The notes beneath the pieces are model-generated. The model was not told the origin of the DNA, did not search any database, and saw only the letters and a list, made by a program, of their open reading frames with translations. 64,000 nt of DNA, from the NCBI RefSeq assembly GCF_030409325.1, contig NZ_JAUFPR010000002.1:2232001-2296000 (forward strand), given 5' to 3'. Shown here in pieces: positions 44,170 to 53,839 of this stretch. Made by a program: the position numbers and the translations under genes. This stretch comes from Mucilaginibacter aquaedulcis (GTDB taxonomy: Bacteria > Bacteroidota > Bacteroidia > Sphingobacteriales > Sphingobacteriaceae). How positions within the stretch are numbered: the first letter of the stretch is position 1; every line of letters begins with the position of its first letter.

Positions 44170-45312
44170 TTATTTAAAACTGGCCAGTTCCTTATCTATC
44201 TTTTCATTCCATTGCTGTTGGGTAAATGTGTTGGTGCCGTGCCTGGTTTCATCATCATACTGATCCTGCATCACATTCATTTCATGAAAAGATTCCAGGT
44301 ACTGCACATTAATAGGGCCATCGTAATTATCAACGGTTAACTTCTCAGCCCTCAGTTTTTGTTTAAAACGCTCGGCAATAATTTTAACAATATCAAAATG
44401 CCGCTGTTCATGGTTTAAGCTATAATCATTACGGCTATCCGGCTTTACCCAGCAGGCGCTTTTGGGCACATAAGCCTTAACAGCCAATTTCACGTTCACA
44501 ATTCCTTTAACTACTTCCACCTCTTCGGTATAACCAATACTCGGAAAAACCTCTGCCTCATACTTTCCACCCATAGGTTTGGCCCTAAAATCGTCCCAGC
44601 GTAATGGCCTTTTGGCTGAATAATAAATGGTATCGCCCTCGGGCTGCTCAGTATAATCGGTAAAAATTATCCTTGCGCCTTTAGCCAGCTTAATATTAGT
44701 ATCGGCTTCGCGGTTTATCCAGGTGTTAAAATAAGTCAGGCCGTATTGAAGCGCATGGCGCAATACGGGTTCAACATCGATCATTTGCCCGGCCGGCCGA
44801 TTATACCCTGCACTTCCGGTATAATCAATCAGGTGAATTTGCTGATCCTCTTTTTGTAAATAAAAGGATAGCGATATTTTCAACTTTCCCTCCACACTTC
44901 CTCCTGGCAGTACCGATTCCTCAATCCGCAGTTTCCTGATATGAATAACTACCGGTCTTAATGATCTGTTGGGCGGTAATGCAAAATTTACAAACTGTTT
45001 TAATGCCGCTAAAGTGCCTCCTTTAAGGTCGGTAGTGTATGGAGATGCGGGTATTGCACCTGCAGCAGATACAGGCAGCAGCCACGCCACCGCACGTTGA
45101 TCATCACGATCATCGACAACATTGGCCACGTAAAATTCCTTGGGTATTACAGGCAATTGTTCATTAATTAAAACAATTGGCGCAGTTATTTTTTGTGCCT
45201 TTAAAACCTGAGGCAAAACCAACAGCATGATCAGTAATTTACAAACACACTTATACAACCGCCCAAAAACAAAGCCGGCCAAAAGCAATGGTATCATTAT
45301 AAAATATGTCAT
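44170..45312 (-). CDS. DUF922-type putative zinc metallopeptidase, exported
   Basis: A 380-residue protein with an N-terminal hydrophobic signal or anchor (about 1-37). The C-terminal half is a DUF922-like domain (RWDDFRA...GGKYEAEVFPSIGY) with HEQRHFDI (about residues 300-307), a HExxH zinc-binding motif plus a downstream acidic cluster. DUF922 proteins are predicted secreted zinc proteases of unknown target. The middle part is beta-rich. It converges on the response regulator gene, with 28 bases between stops. Confidence 0.75.
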   Translation of the reverse strand: MTYFIMIPLLLAGFVFGRLYKCVCKLLIMLLVLPQVLKAQKITAPIVLINEQLPVIPKEFYVANVVDDRDDQRAVAWLLPVSAAGAIPASPYTTDLKGGTLAALKQFVNFALPPNRSLRPVVIHIRKLRIEESVLPGGSVEGKLKISLSFYLQKEDQQIHLIDYTGSAGYNRPAGQMIDVEPVLRHALQYGLTYFNTWINREADTNIKLAKGARIIFTDYTEQPEGDTIYYSAKRPLRWDDFRAKPMGGKYEAEVFPSIGYTEEVEVVKGIVNVKLAVKAYVPKSACWVKPDSRNDYSLNHEQRHFDIVKIIAERFKQKLRAEKLTVDNYDGPINVQYLESFHEMNVMQDQYDDETRHGTNTFTQQQWNEKIDKELASFK

Positions 45313-45532
45313 ACTATATAATGCTTTATCTTCAAATAAATTGCGGCTGTGAACACTATTTAATTAACTTTGGCGCCGCGCCAGCACCATGGTTTATTCA
45401 ACAATTTTAAAGTTTTCCACACAGATATTGTCTTAAGTATTACCTTCGTTCAATAGAATGTGTTATCCACATTTGTTAATTACTTATGTTAATAGCTCTT
45501 TTTCGTTTCGCTAATTTAGCACAATCGTTAGT

Positions 45533-48500
45533 ATGCGCTTTATGATCAAATTTAAATACACCTCCCTGCTAATCCCGGTATTTATCGTTTCAACAGCACA
45601 TGCCCAGCAAAATCCTTCCACACAAATTTACCGCATATACCATTCGGCTATTGACCTGATGGACAAGGGAAAATTCGTGTCGGCTGCTGAGCAGTTTCGC
45701 CAGGTTGAAGCATCCCGAATAAAAACAACTACCCAGCCTCAGTTTGAATCTGAGCTATCAATGGTTAAAGAAAACAGCCAATACTACGAGGCCTTTTGTG
45801 CTTTAAATTTAGACAATGACGATGCTGAAAGCATGTTTTTGCGCTTTATTAAAGAGCACCCGGAAAACCCGTTAACCAAACTTGCATACTTCCAGATAGG
45901 TAAATCATACTTTAAACAGGGTAAATACCAGGACGCGTTGCGCTGGTTTGATAAAGTAGAAGCCAATGAGCTTAATGGTCATGACAATACCGAATACAAG
46001 TTCCGTAAAGCTTATGCCTACTTTTCAACCAACGATTTTAAGAACGCGCAACCGCTTTTTGCAGAGGTAAAAAGCAGGCACTCGGAATTTACTGAAGATG
46101 CAACCTATTACTTTGCTTATATAGCTTATCTTAATAAAGACTACCACCTGGCCCTTGCCAACTTCGAGCGCTTAAAAAATTCAAAAAAATACGAAAGCAG
46201 CTATCCATACTACATATCGGCAGTTTACTTTTTAGATAAACGTTATGATGATGTTTTAAGCTACGCTGTACCCATTGTAAACAGCACGCACCAGGAGCAT
46301 GAAACAGAAATGCTGCGCATCATTGCTGCTTCATACTTTGCCAAAGCTAACTATGATAACGCGGTTAAATATTATGATCGTTTTCAACAGCGTGATCAGG
46401 GCAAAACTCAAAACACACAGGATAGCTATCAGATAGGTTATACCTATTACAAGGTTGGTAACTATGCCAAGGCCGCTACCGAACTGGAGCGTTTGATAGA
46501 GCAAGGTGACGTTTACAGCCAGAGCGGTAATTACACTTTGGGTGATGTTTTCCTGAAAATGAATAACAAGCAAAGCGCACGTAACGCTTTCCTTGCTGCA
46601 TCAAAACTTACTTATGACAAGCAGCTACAAGAAGATGCGTTGTATGAATATGCTAAACTATCATATGAGCTTGATTTTAACACCGAGGCATTAGCCGCTA
46701 CCCGCTTATATCTAAAAAATTACCCGCGCTCGCGCCGTAATGACGAAGTGAAAGTATTACTTGGTGAAGAATTATTAAACTCTCGTAATTACAAAGAGGC
46801 AGTAGAAATTCTGGAGCCGATACCTAATAAATCGCAAAGTGCGTTAATAGCTTATCAGAAAGTTACCTACTACCGTGGTCTGGAGTTTTACAATGAGCGT
46901 GCTTTTGAAAATGCTATCGGTATTTTCCTACGTTCATTAAAAAATCCTATTGATGCCAAAACCCAGGCCCTCACCACCTACTGGATGGCTGAGGCTATGT
47001 ACGAGGTGCGTAAATACGGTGAATCGGTTGAAAACTTTGAGAAGTTTTTAAGCATGCCCGAAGCCAAAGAAACCGACTTGGGCAATTACGCTAATTATGC
47101 ACTGGCTTATGCCGCCTTTTATGGCGAACAATACGGAAAAGCCGCCAGCTACTTCGAGAAGTTTTTACGTGGCGATGTAAAGGATAAAAACACCGAAAAT
47201 GATGCCATAACCAGGCTTGGCGATAGCTATTTTGTATTAAAAAGCTATGGTACGGCTCTTGATTATTATAACCGCATTATTGCCATGCACAATCAGGGCG
47301 AAGATTATGCCTTATTTCAGCGCGGTATGATCCAGGGTTTACAAGGCTCGTTAGATACTAAGATCAGCACGTTGAATGATGTGTTAAGCACTTTCCCTAA
47401 TTCTGACTATTCTGATGATGCATCATTTGAGATAGCCTATACTTACTTCCTGAAAAATGATGGTGACCGGGCTAAAACTGATCTGAATGCCATGATCCAG
47501 AAATACCCGAATAGCAGCTACGTACCCCGTGCGCTGGTTACTATCGGTTTAATTGATTACAACGCCAACAATGATGATGCCGCTGTGGAATCATTTAAAA
47601 AAGTGGTTCAAAACTACTCTTCAACTGATGAGGCTAAACAGGCGCTTAAGCAAATCGAAAAAATATACACTGATAAGGGTGATGCTCAAACATTCATTAC
47701 TTATGCTACCAGCACTCCTATCGGTAACTATACAACCTCGCAACAGGAAGATATAATGATCACAGCTGCCAATAATCTGTATTTAAAAGGCGATTGGCAA
47801 GGTACCGTAGGTGCTGTGAATGCCTACTTTGATAAATTCCCGAGCAAGCAGATCTACGAAAAGCAGGCCCGATTTATCAGAGCACAGGCATTGGTTAACC
47901 TCAACAGATCGCAAGAGGCTGTGGTTGATTATAACGTGATCCTGAACGACTGGACAAGTGCTTATACCGAAAAATCACTGATCAGTATGGCCAAGCTGTA
48001 CATCTCTCAGAAAAAATACAATGAAGCCATCGTGTTCCTGAAAAAACTGGAAACCAATGCCGAGTTTAAGGAGGATTATTCATTTGCTATCAATAATCTG
48101 ATGATTTGCTATGCGCAAATGCAAATGCCTGATGATGTGCTTAACTATGTTGAACAAGTACGCGATAACGATAAAGCTGCTCAGGAAGACAAGTTCCGCA
48201 CCGGCCTTTACGCTGGTAAGGCTTATCTACAAAAAGGCGACACCACAGCTGCCGTTAAGGAATTTAATTACACTGTAACCAACACCAAAACTGTGGCCGC
48301 TGCAGAAGCTAAGTATAACGTTGCCAACATTGAATACTTAAAAGGGCATTATAAAACTTCACAAAAAATGTGTTTTGACCTGGCTAAAGACATGCCTAAC
48401 TATGATTATTGGGTAGCCAAAACTTACATTTTGCTGGCCGATAATTATGTGAGGTTAAAAGATAACTTCCAGGCTAAAGCCACTTTACAAAGTATCATTG

Positions 48501-48661
48501 ATAATTACAAGGGTAAAGATGATATACTGCAAACAGCCAGACAAAAAATGGGCATACTAACCGGTAAGCCTGTAAAACCAGAACCTGTAGTTGATACAAC
48601 CGCTACTGATTCAACCACAACGGCACCTGCAGATACAACTAAAGCCCCAGGTCAAAACTAA
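45533..48661 (+). CDS. Large exported TPR protein, first gene of envelope operon
   Basis: A 1042-residue exported protein: signal peptide (about 4-24, ending AHAQQ) and then about 25 tetratricopeptide-like repeats of about 34 residues (AYFQIGKSYFKQGKYQDALRWFDKVE and many others), ending in a Pro/Thr-rich low-complexity tail. TPR superhelices bind other proteins; BamD-like and gliding-related TPR proteins are comparable. The barrel gene at 48667 begins 5 bases after its stop. Its place at the head of the ExbBD/TonB cluster suggests it docks to, or assembles, the outer-membrane part. The ATG at 45533 is preferred; an in-frame ATG lies 9 bases on. Confidence 0.85.
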   Translation: MRFMIKFKYTSLLIPVFIVSTAHAQQNPSTQIYRIYHSAIDLMDKGKFVSAAEQFRQVEASRIKTTTQPQFESELSMVKENSQYYEAFCALNLDNDDAESMFLRFIKEHPENPLTKLAYFQIGKSYFKQGKYQDALRWFDKVEANELNGHDNTEYKFRKAYAYFSTNDFKNAQPLFAEVKSRHSEFTEDATYYFAYIAYLNKDYHLALANFERLKNSKKYESSYPYYISAVYFLDKRYDDVLSYAVPIVNSTHQEHETEMLRIIAASYFAKANYDNAVKYYDRFQQRDQGKTQNTQDSYQIGYTYYKVGNYAKAATELERLIEQGDVYSQSGNYTLGDVFLKMNNKQSARNAFLAASKLTYDKQLQEDALYEYAKLSYELDFNTEALAATRLYLKNYPRSRRNDEVKVLLGEELLNSRNYKEAVEILEPIPNKSQSALIAYQKVTYYRGLEFYNERAFENAIGIFLRSLKNPIDAKTQALTTYWMAEAMYEVRKYGESVENFEKFLSMPEAKETDLGNYANYALAYAAFYGEQYGKAASYFEKFLRGDVKDKNTENDAITRLGDSYFVLKSYGTALDYYNRIIAMHNQGEDYALFQRGMIQGLQGSLDTKISTLNDVLSTFPNSDYSDDASFEIAYTYFLKNDGDRAKTDLNAMIQKYPNSSYVPRALVTIGLIDYNANNDDAAVESFKKVVQNYSSTDEAKQALKQIEKIYTDKGDAQTFITYATSTPIGNYTTSQQEDIMITAANNLYLKGDWQGTVGAVNAYFDKFPSKQIYEKQARFIRAQALVNLNRSQEAVVDYNVILNDWTSAYTEKSLISMAKLYISQKKYNEAIVFLKKLETNAEFKEDYSFAINNLMICYAQMQMPDDVLNYVEQVRDNDKAAQEDKFRTGLYAGKAYLQKGDTTAAVKEFNYTVTNTKTVAAAEAKYNVANIEYLKGHYKTSQKMCFDLAKDMPNYDYWVAKTYILLADNYVRLKDNFQAKATLQSIIDNYKGKDDILQTARQKMGILTGKPVKPEPVVDTTATDSTTTAPADTTKAPGQN

Positions 48662-48666
48662 ACAGG

Positions 48667-50568
48667 ATGACAAAGAATAAGATGAAAAGACAAGCAATGA
48701 ACTTAAAATACATATATACGCTGCTTACCTTAATAATAGCATTATACTTTGTTCCTGCACAAGCACAAACAAAGAAACCGGCTAAAAAAGCAACTACTAA
48801 AACCGCTGCCAAACCCGCGAAAAAACCGGCAGCCAAAACACCTGCCCCTGCTCCTAAAAAAACAGGCACAACTAAAAAAGCAAGTGGCAATACCTCGTCA
48901 AAAAACTTAGGCGATGCAGCCGCAAAGGCAAATCAGGATACAACTAAGAAAGGCGTTGCCAATGGTAATAATCCGGCAAATGGTGGCAGTCTTTCTGAAG
49001 AGATCGTTGTTACCACTGCATATAAACCGGTTTTGGCCGATGCGGTAAAAATACGCCGTAACCCCGATCTGGAAGATAAAGTTCCTTATAAAGCTCCGCT
49101 GGCGTACGCTCCTTTGGATAAAAGACAGGAACAAAACTCCGAAATCAGGCAGTTAGAGGCCATGAAAAGACCCGCTGAGCAAGATTCTGTATTGCTTAAT
49201 AATTATGTTAAAGCAGGCTTAGGTAACCTGAAAACACTTTTCGGCGAAGGCTACTTTTCAAATGGCCGCGACCAGGCTTTACAATTAGGTGGCTACATCA
49301 AGCATTTTTCGCAATCCGGCTCGTTAGAGAAACAAAGCCAAAGCAGGGATGATGTAGGCGTATTTGGCAAAAGCATTTTAGGAGATAATAACATCAGCGG
49401 CCGCATTACCTACAACCGCCTGGGTACTAACTTTTATGGTTACGACCAATCGGTTCCGCCGCCTGCTACTTTTGTACCAGGCAAACAGCACTTTAATACC
49501 ATTGGTGCCGAAGCTGAACTGGCCAAAAACTACAAGGATGTAGAGAATGATTTTACCTATGCATTAAAGGTAAAAGGTTATGCTTTCAGCAACGCTTATC
49601 AGGCCAGGGAAAACAACTTCATCATTTCGGGTTTTATCAACCAAACCGTTAACCAATTTTATGCGGGTTTAAGCGGCTCCATTGATATCAACAGCCAGAA
49701 AGATAGTTTGTACAAGATCAATAACAACATTTTAAGATTAAACCCATACATCAAATTTCAGGGTACTAATTACAAGATTGATGCGGGCGTGAACATTGAA
49801 AAGGAATTTGGCGACTTCGGTAAATTCTACATCTTCCCTGCCGCTAAAGTAGAAGTTCAGGTTATCCCTAAATATGTACGTTTGTTTATTGAGGCTAAAG
49901 GTGATATCAACAGAACCTCTATTCGTGATCTGGCTAACATTAACCCTTTCCTTGGTCAAAACATCAATATCCAAAACTCGGTTGACCGTTTAGATATCAG
50001 CGCCGGCTTAAAAGGCACACTGGCACCGGGCCTGAGCTTTAAAGCATCGGTATTCCGCAACAGTGTAAGAAACATGCCGTTACTGGTAAGTAATTTTGAT
50101 ACTGAGGTGAACAAGTTTACCGTGATTTATGACGATGGTAAAGCACGTGTAAATGGCTTTAACGGCGAACTTGACTTTAAAGCCAGTGACGACTTCAATA
50201 TTTTTGGTCGCGTTGAAGCTAAAGATTACCAGCTTGCTTCTGAAGCACAACCCTGGAACCTGCCTAAGTTTTTGCTAACCGCTGGTACAGCCATCCATAT
50301 TGATAGCAAACTAAGCATCACCGGTTCATTATTGTTCCGCGGATCGACCAATGATAGGGTTTCGGCCACAACAGCAACGGGCACCTCATTTGTTCAAAAG
50401 CCTATTGCTTCCTTTGCTGACCTGAGTGGTGGCGTGGAGTACAAGGCAACCAATAAAATATCGGTGTTTGTACAGGCTAATAACATTTTAAGCACCAGCT
50501 ATCAAAACTGGTTATATTATCCTAACTACGGATTTAATATCTTTGGCGGCGTTGGCTTTTCGTTTTAA
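48667..50568 (+). CDS. Outer-membrane beta-barrel protein, TonB-receptor-like
   Basis: A 633-residue outer-membrane barrel protein. The signal peptide is near residues 11-32; the exact start is uncertain (ATGs at 48667, 48682, 48697). A Lys/Ala/Pro-rich linker (about 35-85) follows, then a TonB-box-like segment (EEIVVTTAYKPVLADA) and a barrel that ends in GGVGFSF. The N-terminal regulatory domain and most of the plug are missing, so it is TonB-receptor-like but reduced. It lies 5 bases after the TPR gene and 37 bases before the SPOR gene. It is the likely outer-membrane client of the ExbBD/TonB pair downstream. Confidence 0.82.
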   Translation: MTKNKMKRQAMNLKYIYTLLTLIIALYFVPAQAQTKKPAKKATTKTAAKPAKKPAAKTPAPAPKKTGTTKKASGNTSSKNLGDAAAKANQDTTKKGVANGNNPANGGSLSEEIVVTTAYKPVLADAVKIRRNPDLEDKVPYKAPLAYAPLDKRQEQNSEIRQLEAMKRPAEQDSVLLNNYVKAGLGNLKTLFGEGYFSNGRDQALQLGGYIKHFSQSGSLEKQSQSRDDVGVFGKSILGDNNISGRITYNRLGTNFYGYDQSVPPPATFVPGKQHFNTIGAEAELAKNYKDVENDFTYALKVKGYAFSNAYQARENNFIISGFINQTVNQFYAGLSGSIDINSQKDSLYKINNNILRLNPYIKFQGTNYKIDAGVNIEKEFGDFGKFYIFPAAKVEVQVIPKYVRLFIEAKGDINRTSIRDLANINPFLGQNINIQNSVDRLDISAGLKGTLAPGLSFKASVFRNSVRNMPLLVSNFDTEVNKFTVIYDDGKARVNGFNGELDFKASDDFNIFGRVEAKDYQLASEAQPWNLPKFLLTAGTAIHIDSKLSITGSLLFRGSTNDRVSATTATGTSFVQKPIASFADLSGGVEYKATNKISVFVQANNILSTSYQNWLYYPNYGFNIFGGVGFSF

Positions 50569-50605
50569 GCCTATGATGTTTTATAATTAACCGTATTTTT
50601 AGCAA

Positions 50606-51712
50606 ATGGACATAGCCAATTATTTAAGCGAACTGTTAGACCGACACGGCAAAGTAGGTGTGCCCGGTCTTGGTTACTTTACACAGGTTCGTGTAAATGG
50701 CTATTACAGTGATACTGAAAAGCAGTTCTATCCTCCGGGCAATCAGATACAGTTTAGCCCGGAACCGTTTGAAGATGATACCCTGGTTAAACACATTGCC
50801 GAAAAGAAGAAGATCTCGCTGGCATCGTCAAAATACTTTACTGAAAAATACATTAATGGTTTAAAGCATGAACTTGCCATAAAGGAGGTTCCCTTTGCCA
50901 ACCTGGGTTGGTTTTCTGTAAGTCAGGATCAAATAGTATTTAAATCAAATCCTAACCATAAAGACGATCCTGAGTTTTACGGTTTTGCCACCGTAGCGCT
51001 TAGAAAACTAAATGACGAGGCAGATAAACCTGAAGAGGTTTTGGAGCAGGAACCTGCTACATTACAAGAAAATATAACTGAACCAGAACCTGTAATTGAA
51101 CCAGAGATAATACAAGTACCGGCACCAGAACCTGTATACAATCCACCAACAGAATATGATGAGCCTGTACCAGAAGAAAACCCACACTCATCAAATACAT
51201 GGTTAATTGTACTGCTTGTTATTGTGGTTATAGCTCTTTCTGCTTTCGGCATTTATAAGTATAAACCCGAGTTGTTTGGGCTCAACCGGCAGGTTTCAAA
51301 AACTGATACGGTACAACCAAAAGCAGAGCCACAAACCCAGCCGGATAGCACTATTGCGGATACTGCCAAAACGGTAGCTCAGCCATTAGATACACCTTCA
51401 AAGGCAATTTCCAGGGCCGATACGCCGTTAAATAAACCTGTGGCCAATACCGATACCGTGGCCAAACCGCAATATGTTATATTTGCCGGTTCATTTAAAA
51501 CACTGGCAAAAAGCGAACTTGCTGTTCAAAACTATAAAAGCATTGATATTGATGCCCGCTTGTTAAACGGGCCCGGCACAGGCAGGCTTATAAAAGTTGT
51601 TATCGGCAGCTTTGCTACTTACCCGGAAGGTGAAGCATTAAGAATTAAATTAGTAAAATCAGGAAAATTAAGAAAAGACTCGTACACGCAAATTATTAAC
51701 CAAAAGAAATGA
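50606..51712 (+). CDS. CCDC81-like HU and SPOR domain membrane protein
   Basis: A 368-residue inner-membrane protein. The cytoplasmic N-terminus has two HU-like modules of the prokaryotic CCDC81 type (about 1-65 and 66-135: IANYLSELLDRHGKVGVPGLG, then SKYFTEKYINGLKHELA...FANLGWFSV). A Pro/Glu-rich linker, a membrane helix (about 199-217), another linker and a periplasmic SPOR domain (about 287-365, YVIFAGSFKTLAKSELAVQ) follow. SPOR binds denuded peptidoglycan at division sites. The pairing with a DNA-bending-type fold inside the cell and a glycan binder outside is characteristic of Bacteroidota. It overlaps exbB by ATGA. Confidence 0.85.
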   Translation: MDIANYLSELLDRHGKVGVPGLGYFTQVRVNGYYSDTEKQFYPPGNQIQFSPEPFEDDTLVKHIAEKKKISLASSKYFTEKYINGLKHELAIKEVPFANLGWFSVSQDQIVFKSNPNHKDDPEFYGFATVALRKLNDEADKPEEVLEQEPATLQENITEPEPVIEPEIIQVPAPEPVYNPPTEYDEPVPEENPHSSNTWLIVLLVIVVIALSAFGIYKYKPELFGLNRQVSKTDTVQPKAEPQTQPDSTIADTAKTVAQPLDTPSKAISRADTPLNKPVANTDTVAKPQYVIFAGSFKTLAKSELAVQNYKSIDIDARLLNGPGTGRLIKVVIGSFATYPEGEALRIKLVKSGKLRKDSYTQIINQKK

Positions 51713-52422
51713 CGTTATTATTATTACAGCAAATAGCAGATACCGCGAAACATGTAGCTGACACCGCTAACCACCTAACCCAACCCATAACAACACAACC
51801 TGAAGAACTACGTTTTGGAGACCTCCTGATAAAAGGTGGTTGGGTAATGGTACCTATTGGTATTTTGGCTGTTTTAGGTTTGGTGATATTTTTTGAACGT
51901 TATTTCACTATCCGTAAGGCCTCTAAAAACGAAGCCAACCTGATGGTACAGGTACGTGCCAGCATTCATTCAGGCAATCTGGAATCAGCTATAGCACTTT
52001 GCCGCAATAACAATTCGCCGCTTGGCCGTATGTTGCAAAAAGGCCTTTTACGTATAGGCAGACCTATAAAAGATATTGAAGGCGCTATCGAGAACGTGGG
52101 TAAACTTGAAGTATCTAAACTGGAAAAAAACATTGGCATTTTGGGCATTGTTGCCGGTATTGCTCCTATGTTTGGTTTCCTGGGAACCATTGCAGGGGTA
52201 ATCAAGATATTTTATGATATATCAAAAACAGATAACATCAGCATGGGTGTTATATCAGGTGGTTTATATGTAAAAATGGTAACCTCAGCCGCCGGCCTTA
52301 TGGTGGGTATTGTGGCTTATGTTTGTTACCATATTTTGAATATGATGGTTGATAAAGTAATTTTGAGCCTGGAAACAGACGCTATTGAATTTATTGACCT
52401 GTTAGAGGAGCCAAGCAAATGA
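51709..52422 (+). CDS. exbB: ExbB/TolQ-family proton channel protein
   Basis: A 237-residue inner-membrane protein with three helices (about 44-62, 142-165, 190-212) and a large cytoplasmic loop (KASKNEANLMVQV...), the ExbB/TolQ/MotA plan. The last two helices contain the GxLGTIAGVI and VTSAAGLMVGI segments. It forms the pentamer that, with ExbD, uses the proton gradient to drive TonB- or TolA-type transducers. ATGA overlaps with both the SPOR gene before it and the exbD gene after it, indicating tight translational coupling. Confidence 0.92.
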   Translation: MTLLLLQQIADTAKHVADTANHLTQPITTQPEELRFGDLLIKGGWVMVPIGILAVLGLVIFFERYFTIRKASKNEANLMVQVRASIHSGNLESAIALCRNNNSPLGRMLQKGLLRIGRPIKDIEGAIENVGKLEVSKLEKNIGILGIVAGIAPMFGFLGTIAGVIKIFYDISKTDNISMGVISGGLYVKMVTSAAGLMVGIVAYVCYHILNMMVDKVILSLETDAIEFIDLLEEPSK

Positions 52423-52820
52423 ATTTAAGAAAAAGACACAGAGGTGCATCGGCAGAAGTTCATACATCGGCTATGAACGACATCATGTTCTTCCTGCTTT
52501 TGTTTTTCCTCATCGCATCTACAGTTACCAACCCAAATGTTATTAAACTGGTACTGCCTAAATCATCAAGCGGGCAGTCGGTATCAAAAAAAACAATAAC
52601 GGTATCGGTAACTAAGGATCTCCGGTATTACGTTGATAAAAAGGAAGTACCTGTTGATGGATTACAAGCCACCCTATCGGGCTACAAAACACTGGCAAAT
52701 GAGCTTACCATTGTTTTATATGTTGATAAAACTGTAGCCATACAGGATGTGGTACAGGTAATGGATATAGCACAAAAATTAAATATAAAACTGGTACTGG
52801 CAACAGAACCTAAAGGATAG
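52419..52820 (+). CDS. exbD: ExbD/TolR-family protein
   Basis: A 133-residue protein with one membrane helix (about 18-40). The key proton-carrying Asp is D21 in TSAMNDIMFFLLLFFLIAS, and the periplasmic domain follows (about 55-133). It is the partner of the ExbB whose stop codon it overlaps by ATGA. After it come a 95-base island with inverted repeats and then the TonB-like gene. ExbD, unlike TolR, has no C-terminal region here that would specify peptidoglycan binding. Confidence 0.9.
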   Translation: MNLRKRHRGASAEVHTSAMNDIMFFLLLFFLIASTVTNPNVIKLVLPKSSSGQSVSKKTITVSVTKDLRYYVDKKEVPVDGLQATLSGYKTLANELTIVLYVDKTVAIQDVVQVMDIAQKLNIKLVLATEPKG

Positions 52821-52826
52821 TTAGGA

Positions 52827-52905
52827 AGTGCGGAGTATGGGGTGCAAAGAGCCGGTTTAACAGGTTGTAAGTATCCACGCACTCCGCAACTGACTACCCC
52901 GCACT
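52827..52905. repeat. Inverted repeat between exbD and TonB gene
   Basis: AGTGCGGAGTA (52827-52837) and TACCCCGCACT (52895-52905) are inverted arms matching 10 of 11. They bracket a GC-rich middle in the 95-base gap. No ORF in it. It could fold and weaken read-through to the TonB gene. Confidence 0.7.
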
Positions 52906-52915
52906 AAATATAAAG

Positions 52916-53728
52916 ATGGAATACAGGGAAGAAAATAACTATCCGAAGGCGTTTTTGGCAACAGGCATTATTTTAGCCGTGTTGATAGCGGCTTGCTATT
53001 TTATTGTGTTTCAAAATCCACCGAAACAAGAAGAAGGAACCGGGGGCATTTTGGTAAACTACGGTACTGTTGATGAGGGTATGGGAAACGACTACATGAG
53101 CACCGAGGAACCTTCAGTTGCCGAAAAGGCAAACAACACCAAACCCGACAAGGTTACTCATGAAAAGCCAACGGAAGATAAGCCCACCCCTCAAAGCAGC
53201 GATAAAACGGTAGTGACCCAAAATACAGAGGATGCGCCGGAAGTTGCCGCACCTACCAAAAAGCCATCAAACACGGTAGCTACTCCGGAGCCGGTAAAAA
53301 CCCAGCCAAAGCCAACTGTAAATCAAAATGCCCTATACAAAGGCAAGGCTACAACCGGTACTGGTGAAGGCGACGGAACCGGCAGTACCCCGGGTAACCA
53401 GGGCAAGCCTACCGGTACTACGCTTACCAATAATTATAATGGTACAGGATCTGGCAATGGCGGTAATCTAAACTTATCTGCACGTAATTTTGTCAGCAAG
53501 CCAAATGTTGATGACGGTAACCGTTTTACCGGTAAAATTGTAATTGAGATACACGTAGATAAACAGGGAAACGTAACTTATGCCAAGGCAACCCGCGGCA
53601 CTACCATATCTGATTTCAACCTGATTGAAAAGTGCGAAAATGCCGTTAAAAACTCCAAGATAACCTCGCTTGACACTGCGCCTGATGAACAACAGGGAAA
53701 TGTGGTATTTGTATTTAAGGTTAATTGA
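52916..53728 (+). CDS. TonB-family energy transducer
   Basis: A 270-residue protein. One N-terminal helix (about 11-32), then a long disordered Pro/Thr/Lys/Glu linker (about 35-200) rich in Gly in its last part, and a C-terminal TonB-like domain (about 205-270, FTGKIVIEIHVDKQGNVTYAKA ... VVFVFKVN). It spans the periplasm to reach the outer-membrane barrel. It lies 95 bases after exbD. In Tol systems TolA has a similar plan, so this could serve Tol-Pal-like or TonB-like functions; the C-terminal domain is closer to TonB. Confidence 0.88.
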   Translation: MEYREENNYPKAFLATGIILAVLIAACYFIVFQNPPKQEEGTGGILVNYGTVDEGMGNDYMSTEEPSVAEKANNTKPDKVTHEKPTEDKPTPQSSDKTVVTQNTEDAPEVAAPTKKPSNTVATPEPVKTQPKPTVNQNALYKGKATTGTGEGDGTGSTPGNQGKPTGTTLTNNYNGTGSGNGGNLNLSARNFVSKPNVDDGNRFTGKIVIEIHVDKQGNVTYAKATRGTTISDFNLIEKCENAVKNSKITSLDTAPDEQQGNVVFVFKVN

Positions 53729-53736
53729 TATTCTGT

Positions 53737-53835
53737 TTGCAGTTTGCAACAGTACACTTGTGGCCTGCTAAAATAGTTTTGCAGTTTGCAGTAGCAAACT
53801 ATAGCTTTGTTGCTATAAATGCCCACTGCAAACTG
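53737..53835. repeat. Short-word repeat island before folC
   Basis: The 111-base gap contains several copies of GTTTGCAGT and related TGCAAACT words in direct and inverted order (53737-53835). No gene. It resembles the other low-complexity islands of the window and may fold into hairpins upstream of folC. Confidence 0.6.
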
Positions 53836-53839
53836 AGAA

